Shown here one piece after another: positions 51,558 through 60,469 of a stretch of 64,000 nt of DNA. The notes under the pieces are model-generated. The model saw nothing but the letters and a program-made list of their open reading frames with translations. It was not told the origin of the DNA and made no database searches. The position numbers and the translations under genes were made by a program. Location of the stretch: positions 124,001 through 188,000 of the forward strand of contig NZ_CAIJDP010000090.1 in assembly GCF_903819435.1 (NCBI RefSeq), in the 5' to 3' direction. The DNA is from Flavobacterium salmonis. GTDB lineage: Bacteria; Bacteroidota; Bacteroidia; Flavobacteriales; Flavobacteriaceae. Position 1 is the first letter of the stretch. Each line of letters begins with the position of its first letter.

Positions 51558-52628
51558 ATGAAAAAACACAACTACAGCGCAGGACCAAGTATTTTACCTC
51601 AGGAAGTTTTTGAAAAAGCATCAAAAGCAGTTTTAGATTTTAATAATTCAGGATTATCAATTCTTGAAATTTCGCACCGAAGCAAGGATTTCGTTGCTGT
51701 TATGGATGAAGCCCGTGCATTGGCTTTAGACTTATTAGGCCTTACAGGCAAAGGATATCAGGCTTTGTTTTTACAGGGTGGAGCAAGTACAGCATTTTTA
51801 ATGGCTCCTTACAACCTGATGAAAGAGAACGGAAAAGCAGCTTATTTAGATTCAGGAACATGGGCGACAGCAGCCATTAAAGAAGCTAAATTTTTTGGAG
51901 AAACTGTTATTGTAGGCTCTTCAAAAGAAGAAAATTATAACCATATCCCAAAAGGATACCAAATACCGGCTGATGCAGATTATTTTCACTGTACCAGCAA
52001 CAACACTATTTTTGGAACTCAAATGAAAGAATTCCCTACAACCAACATTCCGGTTGTTTGCGATATGAGTTCTGATATTTTTTCACGCGATTTAGATTTT
52101 TCTAAATTTGATTTAATCTATGCCGGAGCTCAAAAAAATATGGGCCCTGCAGGAACTACACTTGTAGTAGTGAAAGAAGAAATTTTAGGCAAAAACGGAA
52201 GAGCAATCCCTAGTATGTTAGACTATACTAAACACATCAAAGCAGAAAGTATGTACAATACACCTCCTGTTTTTTCTGTTTACGTGTCATTATTGACTAT
52301 GCAATGGATTAAAGCTCAAGGCGGAGTTGCTGCTGTTGAAAAATTAAATGATGCAAAAGCTTCTTTATTATATACTGAAATCGACAGAAATCCATTATTT
52401 AAAGGTGCTGCAGCTGTTGAAGACCGTTCAAATATGAATGTGACATTCTTATTAAACAATGCTGATCACACTGAAACCTTTGACAAACTATGGAAAGAAG
52501 CAGGAGTTTCAGGATTACCTGGCCACCGTTCTGTGGGTGGTTACAGAGCTTCTATTTACAACGCTATGCCTATCGAAAGTGTTCAGGTTTTAGTTGATGT
52601 AATGAAAGCTTTGGAAACTAAAGTTTAG
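51558..52628 (+). CDS. serC: Phosphoserine aminotransferase
   Basis: 356 aa PLP enzyme making 3-phosphoserine from 3-phosphohydroxypyruvate and glutamate (serine synthesis, also vitamin B6 in some bacteria). HNYSAGPSILPQEV is the family start, LFLQGGASTAF binds PLP phosphate, AGAQKNMGPAG holds the PLP Lys (about 196), and GLPGHRSVGGYRASIYNAMP ends it. Followed by serA with a structured element in the 181-bp gap. Confidence 0.95.
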   Translation: MKKHNYSAGPSILPQEVFEKASKAVLDFNNSGLSILEISHRSKDFVAVMDEARALALDLLGLTGKGYQALFLQGGASTAFLMAPYNLMKENGKAAYLDSGTWATAAIKEAKFFGETVIVGSSKEENYNHIPKGYQIPADADYFHCTSNNTIFGTQMKEFPTTNIPVVCDMSSDIFSRDLDFSKFDLIYAGAQKNMGPAGTTLVVVKEEILGKNGRAIPSMLDYTKHIKAESMYNTPPVFSVYVSLLTMQWIKAQGGVAAVEKLNDAKASLLYTEIDRNPLFKGAAAVEDRSNMNVTFLLNNADHTETFDKLWKEAGVSGLPGHRSVGGYRASIYNAMPIESVQVLVDVMKALETKV

Positions 52629-52658
52629 TTCCTGAAAAATATCAATTGAATACCAGAG

Positions 52659-52743
52659 CCCTAGCCCCGATAGAAATGGAAATCCTTTTATGTTTTTCTT
52701 TAAAACATAAAAGATTGAAATGAATAGCGGGAATTAGCTTCTA
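52659..52743 (+). ncRNA. Structured repeat element, copy B (Flavo-1-like)
   Basis: GCCCTAGCCCCGATAGAAATGG at the start, a 14-bp central stem with one bulge (ATCCTTTTATGTTTT / AAAACATAAAAGAT), and ATAGCGGGAATTAGCTTCT at the end. The stem differs from copy A (TTTTTG/ATAAAAA against TTTTATG/CATAAAA) and stays paired, supporting an RNA fold. Lies between serC and serA in their sense direction. Confidence 0.6.
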
Positions 52744-52809
52744 AACAAAAAAAAAGAAAATTAATTTGAGGACGAGATTGCTTTGTTCCTCGCAAAGACA
52801 TAAACTAAA

Positions 52810-53760
52810 ATGAAAGTATTAGCGAATGACGGAATTTCTAAAAGTGGAATTCTAGCTTTAGAAAAAGGTGGATTTGAAGTTATCACTACAAAAGTAGCTC
52901 AGGAACAAGTTGCTAATTTTGTTAACGAAAATAATGTAAGCGTAGTTTTGGTGCGTAGTGCAACCAAAGTACGTAAAGATATTATTGATGCTTGTCCTGG
53001 TATCAAAATCATCGGACGTGGTGGTGTTGGTATGGATAATATCGATGTTGATTATGCTAAAAGTAAAGGAATTCACGTAATTAACACCCCTGCTTCTTCA
53101 TCAGAATCTGTTGCTGAATTGGTATTTGGACACTTACTTTCTGGTGTTCGTTTTTTACATGATTCTAACAGAAATATGCCTTTGGAAGGTGATTCAAACT
53201 TTGACGGTTTGAAAAAAGCCTACGCAAATGGAACTGAATTAAGAGGTAAAACTTTAGGTATTGTTGGTATTGGCCGTATTGGTCAGGCTACAGCAAAAAT
53301 GGCTCTTGGTTTAGGTATGAAAGTTATTGCTGCTGATGGTTATATTCCTTCAGTTGATGTAAAAGTTGAGTTTTTTGATGGTCAGTCTATTACGACTACG
53401 ATCGTTCCTCAATCATTGGAATCATTATTAAAAGAATCAGACTTCATTACATTACACGTTCCTGCTCAGGATGGTTACATCATTGGTGAAAAAGAATTTG
53501 AAATCATGAAAGATGGTGTTGGAATCGTAAACTGTGCTCGTGGAGGTGTTATTGATGAAGTAGCTCTTGTAAAAGCTTTAGATTCAGGAAAAGTAGCATT
53601 TGCAGGATTAGACGTTTTTGAAAACGAACCAAAACCTGAAATGGCTATTTTAATGCACTCTAAAATTTCATTGACTCCTCACATAGGAGCTGCAACAGGA
53701 GAAGCTCAGGACAGAATTGGTACTGAGTTAGCTTCACAAATTATTACTTTATTAAGTTAA
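52810..53760 (+). CDS. serA: D-3-phosphoglycerate dehydrogenase, short form without ACT domain
   Basis: 316 aa NAD-dependent dehydrogenase, first step of serine synthesis. GRGGVGMDNIDVDYAKSKG (about 75), NAD-binding GIVGIGRIGQ (about 149-158), the catalytic Arg in NCARGGVIDE (about 240), Glu in DVFENEP and His in LTPHIGAAT (about 287). It lacks the C-terminal ACT domain that gives serine feedback in longer SerA proteins, so it should not be inhibited that way. Separated from serC by the structured element; strong terminator follows. Confidence 0.9.
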   Translation: MKVLANDGISKSGILALEKGGFEVITTKVAQEQVANFVNENNVSVVLVRSATKVRKDIIDACPGIKIIGRGGVGMDNIDVDYAKSKGIHVINTPASSSESVAELVFGHLLSGVRFLHDSNRNMPLEGDSNFDGLKKAYANGTELRGKTLGIVGIGRIGQATAKMALGLGMKVIAADGYIPSVDVKVEFFDGQSITTTIVPQSLESLLKESDFITLHVPAQDGYIIGEKEFEIMKDGVGIVNCARGGVIDEVALVKALDSGKVAFAGLDVFENEPKPEMAILMHSKISLTPHIGAATGEAQDRIGTELASQIITLLS

Positions 53761-53783
53761 TTCATTATAACTAAATAATTTTG

Positions 53784-53817
53784 AGGGGATTTATTAACAT
53801 TGCTTAATAAATCCCCT
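53784..53817 (+). terminator. Rho-independent terminator of serA
   Basis: 14-bp perfect stem AGGGGATTTATTAA/TTAATAAATCCCCT with 6-nt loop, then TTCTTTTTTT. Confidence 0.92.
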
Positions 53818-53861
53818 TTCTTTTTTTATTAAATTTGAGTCTAATCTAAAAACCTTGAATC

Positions 53862-54416
53862 ATGTTAGACCAATTAACTCAGTTAGTACAACAATTCGGA
53901 GAAGAAGCTGTTGTTAAAAATAATGCCGTTCCAAATGAGCATAATCAAGAAATAATAAAAGAAACAGGAAACTCTATTTTTTCAGGATTACAAAAAATAG
54001 CTTCTGAAGGAGGTGTTGAACAATTAGCTGGTTTATTTCAGGAAAAAACAATTGACAGTTCAAATCCTGTAGTACAGCAACTAACGCAACAATTATCTGG
54101 AAACCTTGGTGAAAAATTTGGTTTAAACACTGACACCTCTTCAAATGTTGCAGCAAGCCTTATTCCGCAAGTTTTAAATTCTTTGGTTAACAAGGCAAAA
54201 GACCCAAAAGACGGAAGTTTTCAAATTTCTGATATTGTAAATGCCATTTCCGGAAACAGTGGTCAGGCTACAAATATCATGGATACGATTTCAAAATATG
54301 GAGTACAATTTGGCCTGGATCAAAACGCTGACGGAAAATTAGATGTTGGTGATGTTATGGTGATTGCTAAAAGTGGTGGTCTTAGCGGCTTCTTTGGAAG
54401 GCTGTTCAAAAAATAG
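53862..54416 (+). CDS. DUF937 (YidB-like) protein
   Basis: 184 aa. Gln-rich helical repeats (QLTQLVQQFGEEAV; VQQLTQQLSGNLGEKFGL) and Asn/Ser-rich segments are typical of DUF937. The C-terminus (NADGKLDVGDVMVIAKSGG) contains a calcium-loop-like DADGK-type string and a GGLSGFFGRLFKK tail. Unknown cytoplasmic role. A -7 box TAAATTTG is at 53830-53837, immediately after the serA terminator. Confidence 0.8.
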   Translation: MLDQLTQLVQQFGEEAVVKNNAVPNEHNQEIIKETGNSIFSGLQKIASEGGVEQLAGLFQEKTIDSSNPVVQQLTQQLSGNLGEKFGLNTDTSSNVAASLIPQVLNSLVNKAKDPKDGSFQISDIVNAISGNSGQATNIMDTISKYGVQFGLDQNADGKLDVGDVMVIAKSGGLSGFFGRLFKK

Positions 54417-54424
54417 ATTTAATA

Positions 54425-54462
54425 AACAAAAGCCGTTTACTTAACTGCAAATGGCTTTTGTT
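54425..54462 (+). terminator. Terminator of the DUF937 gene
   Basis: 10-bp stem AACAAAAGCC/GGCTTTTGTT, extendable by four pairs including one G-U; followed by a weak AT tail. Confidence 0.7.
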
Positions 54463-54504
54463 AAATAATAAAACCGTCTTCTTATTTTTTCGTAATTTTA
54501 AATT

Positions 54505-54942
54505 ATGAAAAGTTTAATTTACATACTCGGAGTTTTATTTACAGTAATTGCCTGTTCATCATCTTCTAAGAATAAGACTGTTATAGACGGTCCTACATCA
54601 CAAATAGCAGTAAACGATACCGTTCGGATTGCAAATGATTCTTTAGAATATGAAGTTATTATTATTGATAACGGATTTAGCTTCTGGCTTGCCTCTCAGG
54701 CATTACCAAGAAATTATTATTCATTAGCTTATCTGGAAAATAAAAACCTGATGTATGTAACAGAATGGAACAGCCGTGTTTTACAGCCTCAGCGATACAA
54801 TCCGAATTTATATGAAATGACTATCGATTATCAGCCACATATAAAGTATGGGTACGAAGTAAACTACCTGATATATAACTATATGATTTATTTTCAAAAT
54901 ACTTTCAAACAAAAGCTCGCCGGATATGTACCACAACGATAA
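54505..54942 (+). CDS. Small lipoprotein (DUF6146-like)
   Basis: 145 aa, lipobox VIACS (Cys about 17) followed by SSSSKNK. SLEYEVIIIDNGFSFWLASQALPRNYYSLAYLENKN and the RYNPNLYEMTIDYQPHIKYGYEVNYLIYNYM block form one compact domain, which I recall as DUF6146. Envelope protein of unknown function, 33 bp upstream of a small membrane gene. Confidence 0.78.
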   Translation: MKSLIYILGVLFTVIACSSSSKNKTVIDGPTSQIAVNDTVRIANDSLEYEVIIIDNGFSFWLASQALPRNYYSLAYLENKNLMYVTEWNSRVLQPQRYNPNLYEMTIDYQPHIKYGYEVNYLIYNYMIYFQNTFKQKLAGYVPQR

Positions 54943-54975
54943 TGTTAGTATATTTGTAATCACTACAAACAAATA

Positions 54976-55278
54976 ATGAACAGATTAAAGCAACGTTGGG
55001 GCATTACCTCAAATTTTCAACTTGTTATTATATTTATTGTATTTGCCATCACCGGATCGGCATCTGCCTGGCTGTCCAGACCTTTTTGTGAATTATTAAA
55101 TATAACTAAAGAAGATTTTGGGGGCTGGTTTACTTTAATTCGACTATTAATTATTTTTCCTATTTATCAAATTCTGCTAGTTGCTATAGGAACTTTATTT
55201 GGACAATTTCGTTTTTTTTGGAACTTCGAAAAGAAAATGCTTAAGAGTATGGGGCTTGGTTTTTTATTTAAAGATTAA
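54976..55278 (+). CDS. Small membrane protein (DUF6787-like)
   Basis: 100 aa with two membrane segments (about 15-35 and 52-74). LKQRWGITSNFQLVIIFIVFAITGS at the start is a conserved block I recall from DUF6787. FGQFRFFWNFEKKMLKSMG is the cytoplasmic end. A -7 box TATATTTG at 54949-54956 could drive it separately from the lipoprotein. Function unknown. Confidence 0.7.
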   Translation: MNRLKQRWGITSNFQLVIIFIVFAITGSASAWLSRPFCELLNITKEDFGGWFTLIRLLIIFPIYQILLVAIGTLFGQFRFFWNFEKKMLKSMGLGFLFKD

Positions 55279-55621
55279 TTTTTTCACGCTATAGTTCAAT
55301 CTGACTACTTGCTACTTGCCACCAAACTAAAATAGTTATCTGTATAAACTTTTTTTTATTGACTCATCTGTACTATTATTCTTCTTTAGACACAGAACAG
55401 TTGTAGTTTTAAAAAAAGAACATTACCTGTCTGTATTCACACCAAATCCAAAGAATATCCTTGGTTTTTTAATATAAAACATGCATTATATTAAAAAATA
55501 ATGACTATATCATACAAAACACATTACCAGAACAGGATGGGACAGGACAGTTTTATTTCAAGTATTTTAAAACTTTACGATGAAGATTTAATTCTTTACT
55601 AACTTAAACCAACCAATCATA
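55279..55621. other. Intergenic region before the pectate lyase gene
   Basis: 343 bp, AT-rich. No open frame, hairpin terminator or full -33/-7 promoter was found, although a regulated promoter for the downstream secreted enzyme must lie here. Confidence 0.5.
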
Positions 55622-58393
55622 ATGTTCAACAATACAATGAAATTTGTAATGGCAATTGTATGCCTTACAATGTCTATGACAAAAATATTTGCTCAAAATC
55701 CGGTAGTGAAAATCGATTTTGATCAATCAGGCAGACAAACAACTGAAGTAGGCGAACCAGACTATACTCCTTGGGTAATTACAACAAATTCAGACACTAA
55801 AACTGTAAACGGAGTAACATTTACACTAACTCGTGTAGGAGACAAAGGAGACATATTAGGAACCAATTGGTACAAAGCCGGAATTTCATCACCTTATTAT
55901 GCCAGATTAGTCTGTGATGGAGTTACTGTAAAAAATGGTACTGCAAATGAAGGTGGCCAAATAGAAGTAAAAATTAGTGGTTTAGAAACAGGAACCCATA
56001 CCCTGCTCGCTTTTTTGAATGCAGTAGATAGCCCCGTTTATACTTTTAGTCCGATTGATATATCGGTAGATGGCAATTTAGTAATCAATAATTTAATTCC
56101 AAGCGTGAGAGCAGTCAAAACAGCAGATGCAAAATCGGCTTATTTAACCTTTCAGGCAACTACAGGAAAAGATGTAATTATTCTTTTTGCTGCCGAAAGA
56201 TCTGGTAGTGAAACTTACAAAAATGTAATGCTAAACGGATTTGAATTAAACACGCCTAATATTTTTAATCAGGCTACAAATCCTGCTCCTAAACATAATG
56301 ATGAACACGTAGAATTAAGTTCAGGCAATAAAACATTAACATGGACATCTGCCATTAATGCTGTATCACATAATATCTATTTTGGAACTAATTTAGCAGC
56401 ATTGGAAGCCGCTAATACATCTTCACCTGAATTTAAAGGTAATCAACTCAAAGCAAATACTTCTTTCCAGGCAAACGGATTATATACAGGTGAGACATAC
56501 TATTGGAGGGTAGATGAAGTTTTAGCGAATAATGAAATCACAAAAGGTAACATCTGGAGATTTCGTCCTGCTCAACTCGCTTTTCCGGGCGCTGAAGGTT
56601 ATGGACGCTTTGCCCGTGGTGGAAGAGGCGGAAAAGTTGTTACCGTTACCAATTTAAATGACAGTGGCCCAGGAAGTTTACGTGAAGCTGTTACTAACGA
56701 TATTGGGCCGAGGACCATTGTTTTTAATACATCTGGAATCATTAAGCTTAATTCTCGTTTGGTTTCAAGTCAGCCTTATGTAACTATTGCCGGGCAAACG
56801 GCTCCGGGAAAAGGAATTTGTATTCGCACAGCACCTTTCGGAATAACAGGAAATGATGCTATCGTTCAAAATATAAGAGTTCGATTAGGAGGAGGATCCA
56901 CTTTTGATGGAATGGGATTAACCGGTGCTGATAATAGTATCATTGATCATTGTTCCATCAGCTGGACAATTGACGAGGCTTTTAGTTCGCGTTCAGGAAA
57001 AAATATCACATTACAAAGAACCTTAATATCTGAAGCATTAAATGCTGCAGGGCATGAAAATTATCCTGCTGGTACTGAACATGGTTATGCAGCAACCATC
57101 GGTGGTGATATTGGAAGTTTTCATCATAACTTATTGGCACATAATTATGGCCGTAATTGGAGTTTAGGAGGCGGATTAGATGGCAATGGTTTTTATTCCG
57201 GCAGAATGGACATAACTAATAATGTAGTTTATAATTGGGGAGGAAGAACAACTGATGGAGGAACCAAAGAAGTCAATTTTGTAAACAATTATTACAAGCC
57301 TGGTGCCGGTTCCAAAATATTTGTTGCATTTAGTGCGGATAACGAAAATACCGGAAAAGGAATGCAACAATGTTATTTTAATGGAAATGTTATGCCTGGC
57401 TATTTTGACGAAAGCAATCAAACAATCGGAAGAAGATCTACTTATAAAAACGGAGCGACTAATACTTTTGACAATTTTGTCAACACACCATTTTTTCCTT
57501 CATACGTAACCACACAATCTGCAAAAACCGCCTATAAAATTGTTTTATCAGATGTTGGGTGCACTCAACCTGAATTTGATGTGCATGATGAAAGAATCAT
57601 CACAGAGACATTAAACGGAACTTACACATACAGAGGAAGTGTAACCAACAAACCAGGATTCCCGGATAACGAATCTGATGTTGGCGGATACGAAACATAC
57701 GCTGAAATTGTCAGAGACGCAAACTGGGATACAGATCAGGACGGATTACCGAATTGGTGGGAAACAATTATAGGTACAAATACAAATTCAGGTACAGGAG
57801 ATTTTTCAGATAGTAATGCTGATACAGACTTAGACGGATATACCAATTTAGACAAATATTTACAATGGATGTCTCTTCCTCATTACGATTCTCCAACAGG
57901 AAATAAAGTCGATGTTCATTTACAGAAAATATCAAGAGGTTTTACAAACGGAGTTAACTATTCGCTGTCTAATCCTGTTAACGGAAATGTTACTCTTAAT
58001 GGAAATATTGCAGGATTTACCCCAAACGCAACTGGTTTATGTTCTTTTGACTTTACTGTTACTGATAATGAAGGAGCAATTATGACACGCACAGTTAATA
58101 TCGTTAGCGGGTATAGCTCTAACTTGTCCACAGAAAAAACAAATAAAGAAAGCACCGCATTTACGGTTTGGCCTGTACCAAATAACGGTTCATTTTCTGT
58201 TTTGATGGAAAATGACGGCAACAATGCAGAACTTAAAGTATTTGATATTTTAGGCAAAGAAGTACTAAGAAGAATCATTACCGGAAAAACTCAGGAAAAC
58301 ATCAATTTAAAATCAAAAGGCGTTTTTATTATAAAAGTTTCTGACCCGGAAACAAAAAAAGTTTTACATAGCAAAAAGATTGTAGTTCAATAA
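55622..58393 (+). CDS. Secreted pectate lyase (PL1-like) with type IX secretion signal
   Basis: 923 aa extracellular multidomain enzyme. Signal peptide (about 5-24, ending IFAQ); carbohydrate-binding-like beta domain (25-210); fibronectin III-like domain (about 220-315, with ISWIS-type WTSAINAVSHNIYFGT and YYWRVDE); PL1-type parallel beta-helix (about 320-650) opening FPGAEGYGRFARGGRGG, with IVFNTSGII and DNSIIDHCSISWTIDEA near the active-site ridge; acidic DTDQDGLPNWWE and SNADTDLDGYTNLDKYL calcium-binding-like repeats (about 703-745); a Type A sorting domain (about 840-923, FTVWPVPNNGSFSV ... KVLHSKKIVVQ). Cleaves polygalacturonate by beta-elimination. No PUL, SusC/D or glycosidase neighbours. 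Confidence 0.85.
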   Translation: MFNNTMKFVMAIVCLTMSMTKIFAQNPVVKIDFDQSGRQTTEVGEPDYTPWVITTNSDTKTVNGVTFTLTRVGDKGDILGTNWYKAGISSPYYARLVCDGVTVKNGTANEGGQIEVKISGLETGTHTLLAFLNAVDSPVYTFSPIDISVDGNLVINNLIPSVRAVKTADAKSAYLTFQATTGKDVIILFAAERSGSETYKNVMLNGFELNTPNIFNQATNPAPKHNDEHVELSSGNKTLTWTSAINAVSHNIYFGTNLAALEAANTSSPEFKGNQLKANTSFQANGLYTGETYYWRVDEVLANNEITKGNIWRFRPAQLAFPGAEGYGRFARGGRGGKVVTVTNLNDSGPGSLREAVTNDIGPRTIVFNTSGIIKLNSRLVSSQPYVTIAGQTAPGKGICIRTAPFGITGNDAIVQNIRVRLGGGSTFDGMGLTGADNSIIDHCSISWTIDEAFSSRSGKNITLQRTLISEALNAAGHENYPAGTEHGYAATIGGDIGSFHHNLLAHNYGRNWSLGGGLDGNGFYSGRMDITNNVVYNWGGRTTDGGTKEVNFVNNYYKPGAGSKIFVAFSADNENTGKGMQQCYFNGNVMPGYFDESNQTIGRRSTYKNGATNTFDNFVNTPFFPSYVTTQSAKTAYKIVLSDVGCTQPEFDVHDERIITETLNGTYTYRGSVTNKPGFPDNESDVGGYETYAEIVRDANWDTDQDGLPNWWETIIGTNTNSGTGDFSDSNADTDLDGYTNLDKYLQWMSLPHYDSPTGNKVDVHLQKISRGFTNGVNYSLSNPVNGNVTLNGNIAGFTPNATGLCSFDFTVTDNEGAIMTRTVNIVSGYSSNLSTEKTNKESTAFTVWPVPNNGSFSVLMENDGNNAELKVFDILGKEVLRRIITGKTQENINLKSKGVFIIKVSDPETKKVLHSKKIVVQ

Positions 58394-58420
58394 GTTTAAG
58401 TTTGTTTTTTAGTTTTTAAC

Positions 58421-58450
58421 ATAAATGGCAGCTTAATAGCTGCCATTTAT
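58421..58450. terminator. Bidirectional terminator
   Basis: 13-bp perfect stem ATAAATGGCAGCT/AGCTGCCATTTAT with TAAT loop, between convergent genes. Confidence 0.9.
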
Positions 58451-58455
58451 TATTA

Positions 58456-58746
58456 TCATTCTTTTTGTTTCTGAAAGAAATAAGTATAAATCCATGTAAT
58501 CGTAAAAGACGGAATCACATCGGTAAACGGAAGTATCTCTTCTACAAAAGTCAAAATACCTGCTACCCGCCCTACTCTGCCTTTGTACATTCTGGACATG
58601 ATTAAAGCTGCAATCGGTGCCCAGATTACATCTGAAAACTCTCCTAAAAGCGGAATCGAAAATGAAATCGTACCAATTCCATCCAGAACTAACCCAATTA
58701 TTAATTTCTGTATTCTGTTATCTTCAACAACCTTTAAATCCTGCAT
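58456..58746 (-). CDS. Small membrane protein, unknown family
   Basis: 96 aa. Hydrophobic segments at about 14-30, 38-54 and 65-88; VLDGIGTISFSIPLLGEFSDVIWAPIAALIMSRMYKG looks like a re-entrant or two-pass hairpin with conserved-style Gly, Pro and Asp. Cytoplasmic charged N-terminus. Widely seen in Bacteroidota as far as I recall, without a function. Monocistronic, divergent from the LolD-like gene. Confidence 0.65.
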   Translation of the reverse strand: MQDLKVVEDNRIQKLIIGLVLDGIGTISFSIPLLGEFSDVIWAPIAALIMSRMYKGRVGRVAGILTFVEEILPFTDVIPSFTITWIYTYFFQKQKE

Positions 58747-58931
58747 AATGTGACTTTTAAATTACAACTAAAATTAAAAATAATTTAACCACTATAAATT
58801 ATTTTATTAATTCAATTAATTTCTAAATTCCCACGTCAATAAACATGCCGATAAATCAGATTCATAAAATTCTGTTACGACACATTTCAATATCGGCAGA
58901 ATCTTTGTTTCTTTGTAAAAACAGTTTCCAA

Positions 58932-59597
58932 ATGATACACGCAAAAAACATACATAAATTCTACGATAAGCTTGAAGTTTTAAAAGGAGTTGATCTACAT
59001 ATTCAAAAAGGGGAAATTGTTTCAATTGTTGGTGCCTCAGGAGCCGGAAAAACCACTTTACTGCACATTTTAGGAACTTTAGACAAACCAGAAAAAACAA
59101 ATGCAGAAACCTCTCTTACCATAAACGGAGCAAACGTTTTAGGACTCAACGATAAAGCTTTATCAAAATTCAGAAATCTCAATTTAGGTTTTATATTTCA
59201 GTTTCATCAGCTTTTACCTGAGTTTACAGCTCTGGAAAACGTATGCATTCCAGCGTATATTTCAGGTAAAAAACCCTCTGAAACAGAAGCAGAAGCTAAA
59301 AAACTACTGGACTATTTAGGATTATCGCACAGAATTAATCACAAACCCAGCGAACTCTCAGGTGGAGAACAGCAGCGTGTTGCTGTAGCAAGGGCCTTAA
59401 TTAACAAACCGGATGTAATTTTTGCGGATGAACCTTCCGGAAACCTGGATACCCACTCTGCCGAAAATTTACATCAATTGTTTTTTCAGCTTCGTGACGA
59501 GTTCGGACAAACATTTGTTATCGTAACACATAATGAGGAACTGGCAAATATGGCCGACAGAAAATTGGTCATGGTCGATGGACAGATTAGTAATTAG
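58932..59597 (+). CDS. LolD-like ABC transporter ATP-binding protein
   Basis: 221 aa from the ATG at 58932; an ATG at 58845 adds 29 residues with no family match. GASGAGKTTLLHILGTLD (Walker A), QFHQLLPEFTALENV (Q-loop with the LolD-style LLPEFTALEN), LSGGEQQRVAVARAL (signature) and VIFADEPSGNLD (Walker B). These are typical of LolD/MacB-type ATPases that extract lipoproteins or drive MacB-like permeases. No permease gene is adjacent. The reverse-strand structured element D is 0 bp after its stop. Confidence 0.88.
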   Translation: MIHAKNIHKFYDKLEVLKGVDLHIQKGEIVSIVGASGAGKTTLLHILGTLDKPEKTNAETSLTINGANVLGLNDKALSKFRNLNLGFIFQFHQLLPEFTALENVCIPAYISGKKPSETEAEAKKLLDYLGLSHRINHKPSELSGGEQQRVAVARALINKPDVIFADEPSGNLDTHSAENLHQLFFQLRDEFGQTFVIVTHNEELANMADRKLVMVDGQISN

Positions 59598-59675
59598 GAG
59601 CAGTTTCCAGCTGTACGCTTTATCTTTTTTGGCGAACCCCGCCATAAAAGGATGCCACTCCCATCTGGGCTAGGC
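59597..59675 (-). ncRNA. Structured repeat element, copy D (reverse strand)
   Basis: Read on the minus strand: GCCTAGCCCAGATGGGAGTGG, a hairpin with GGCG/CGCC and ATCCTTTT / AAAAAAGAT arms, then AGCTGGAAACTGCTCC. Same boxes as copies A-C, in the opposite orientation to both flanking genes, so it is unlikely to be a simple leader of either. Confidence 0.5.
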
Positions 59676-59704
59676 ATCAGAATAACAAAACATTCATTTT
59701 AAAC

Positions 59705-60469
59705 ATGACCCAAAAAGAACTCAAAGAATTTCTTGACGAAAAAGTCATGCAGTATAATAATCTCGACTTTATAGAAAGCGATCCCGTTCAGATTCCGCAT
59801 CTTTTTAACCAAAAAGAAGATATTGAAATCGCAGGATTTTTAAGTGCAACGATTGCCTGGGGAAATCGAAAAATGATCATCAAAAATGCTCATCAGATGA
59901 TGAATTTAATGGGCAATACACCTTACGATTTTATAATGTCACATTCTGATTCGGATTTAGAACGCTTAGAAAATTTTGTTCATCGTACGTTTAACGGAAA
60001 AGATTTTGCAGGTTTTATCAAAGGATTACAGCATATCTATAAAAATCACAATGGATTAGAAACCGTTTTTGCAAAACATCAGGAAGAGGATAGCCTGCAA
60101 AAAAGTATTCATGAATTCAAAAAAATATTTTTTGAAATTGACCATCTGCCAAGAACAAAAAAACACGTTTCGGATCCTCTTAATAATTCGGCAGCAAAAC
60201 GCATCAATATGTACTTACGATGGATGGTCCGTCAAGATACAAAAGGAGTTGATTTAGGAATCTGGAAGAGCATTCCTCCCTCTTTATTGTCTTGTCCTTT
60301 AGATGTCCATTCGGGAAATGTAGCACGTAAATTAGGATTACTTAATCGAAAGCAAAATGACGCAAAAGCCCTGGCCGAATTAGACCATAAGCTCCGCAAA
60401 ATGGATTCCTCTGATCCTGTAAAATATGATTTTGCCTTATTTGGCCTAGGTGTTTTCGAAGGTTTTTAA
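59705..60469 (+). CDS. TIGR02757 / DUF2400 family protein
   Basis: 254 aa. QKELKEFLDEKVMQYN at the start, DPVQIPHLFNQKEDIEIAGFLSATIAWGNRKMI (about 25-57), KRINMYLRWMVRQD (about 158-171) and CPLDVHSGNVARKLGLL (about 195-211) are the conserved blocks. The family has a helix-hairpin-helix-like DNA-glycosylase flavour (VHSGNVAR), but no activity is known to me. Common in Bacteroidota as a single gene. Confidence 0.85.
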   Translation: MTQKELKEFLDEKVMQYNNLDFIESDPVQIPHLFNQKEDIEIAGFLSATIAWGNRKMIIKNAHQMMNLMGNTPYDFIMSHSDSDLERLENFVHRTFNGKDFAGFIKGLQHIYKNHNGLETVFAKHQEEDSLQKSIHEFKKIFFEIDHLPRTKKHVSDPLNNSAAKRINMYLRWMVRQDTKGVDLGIWKSIPPSLLSCPLDVHSGNVARKLGLLNRKQNDAKALAELDHKLRKMDSSDPVKYDFALFGLGVFEGF

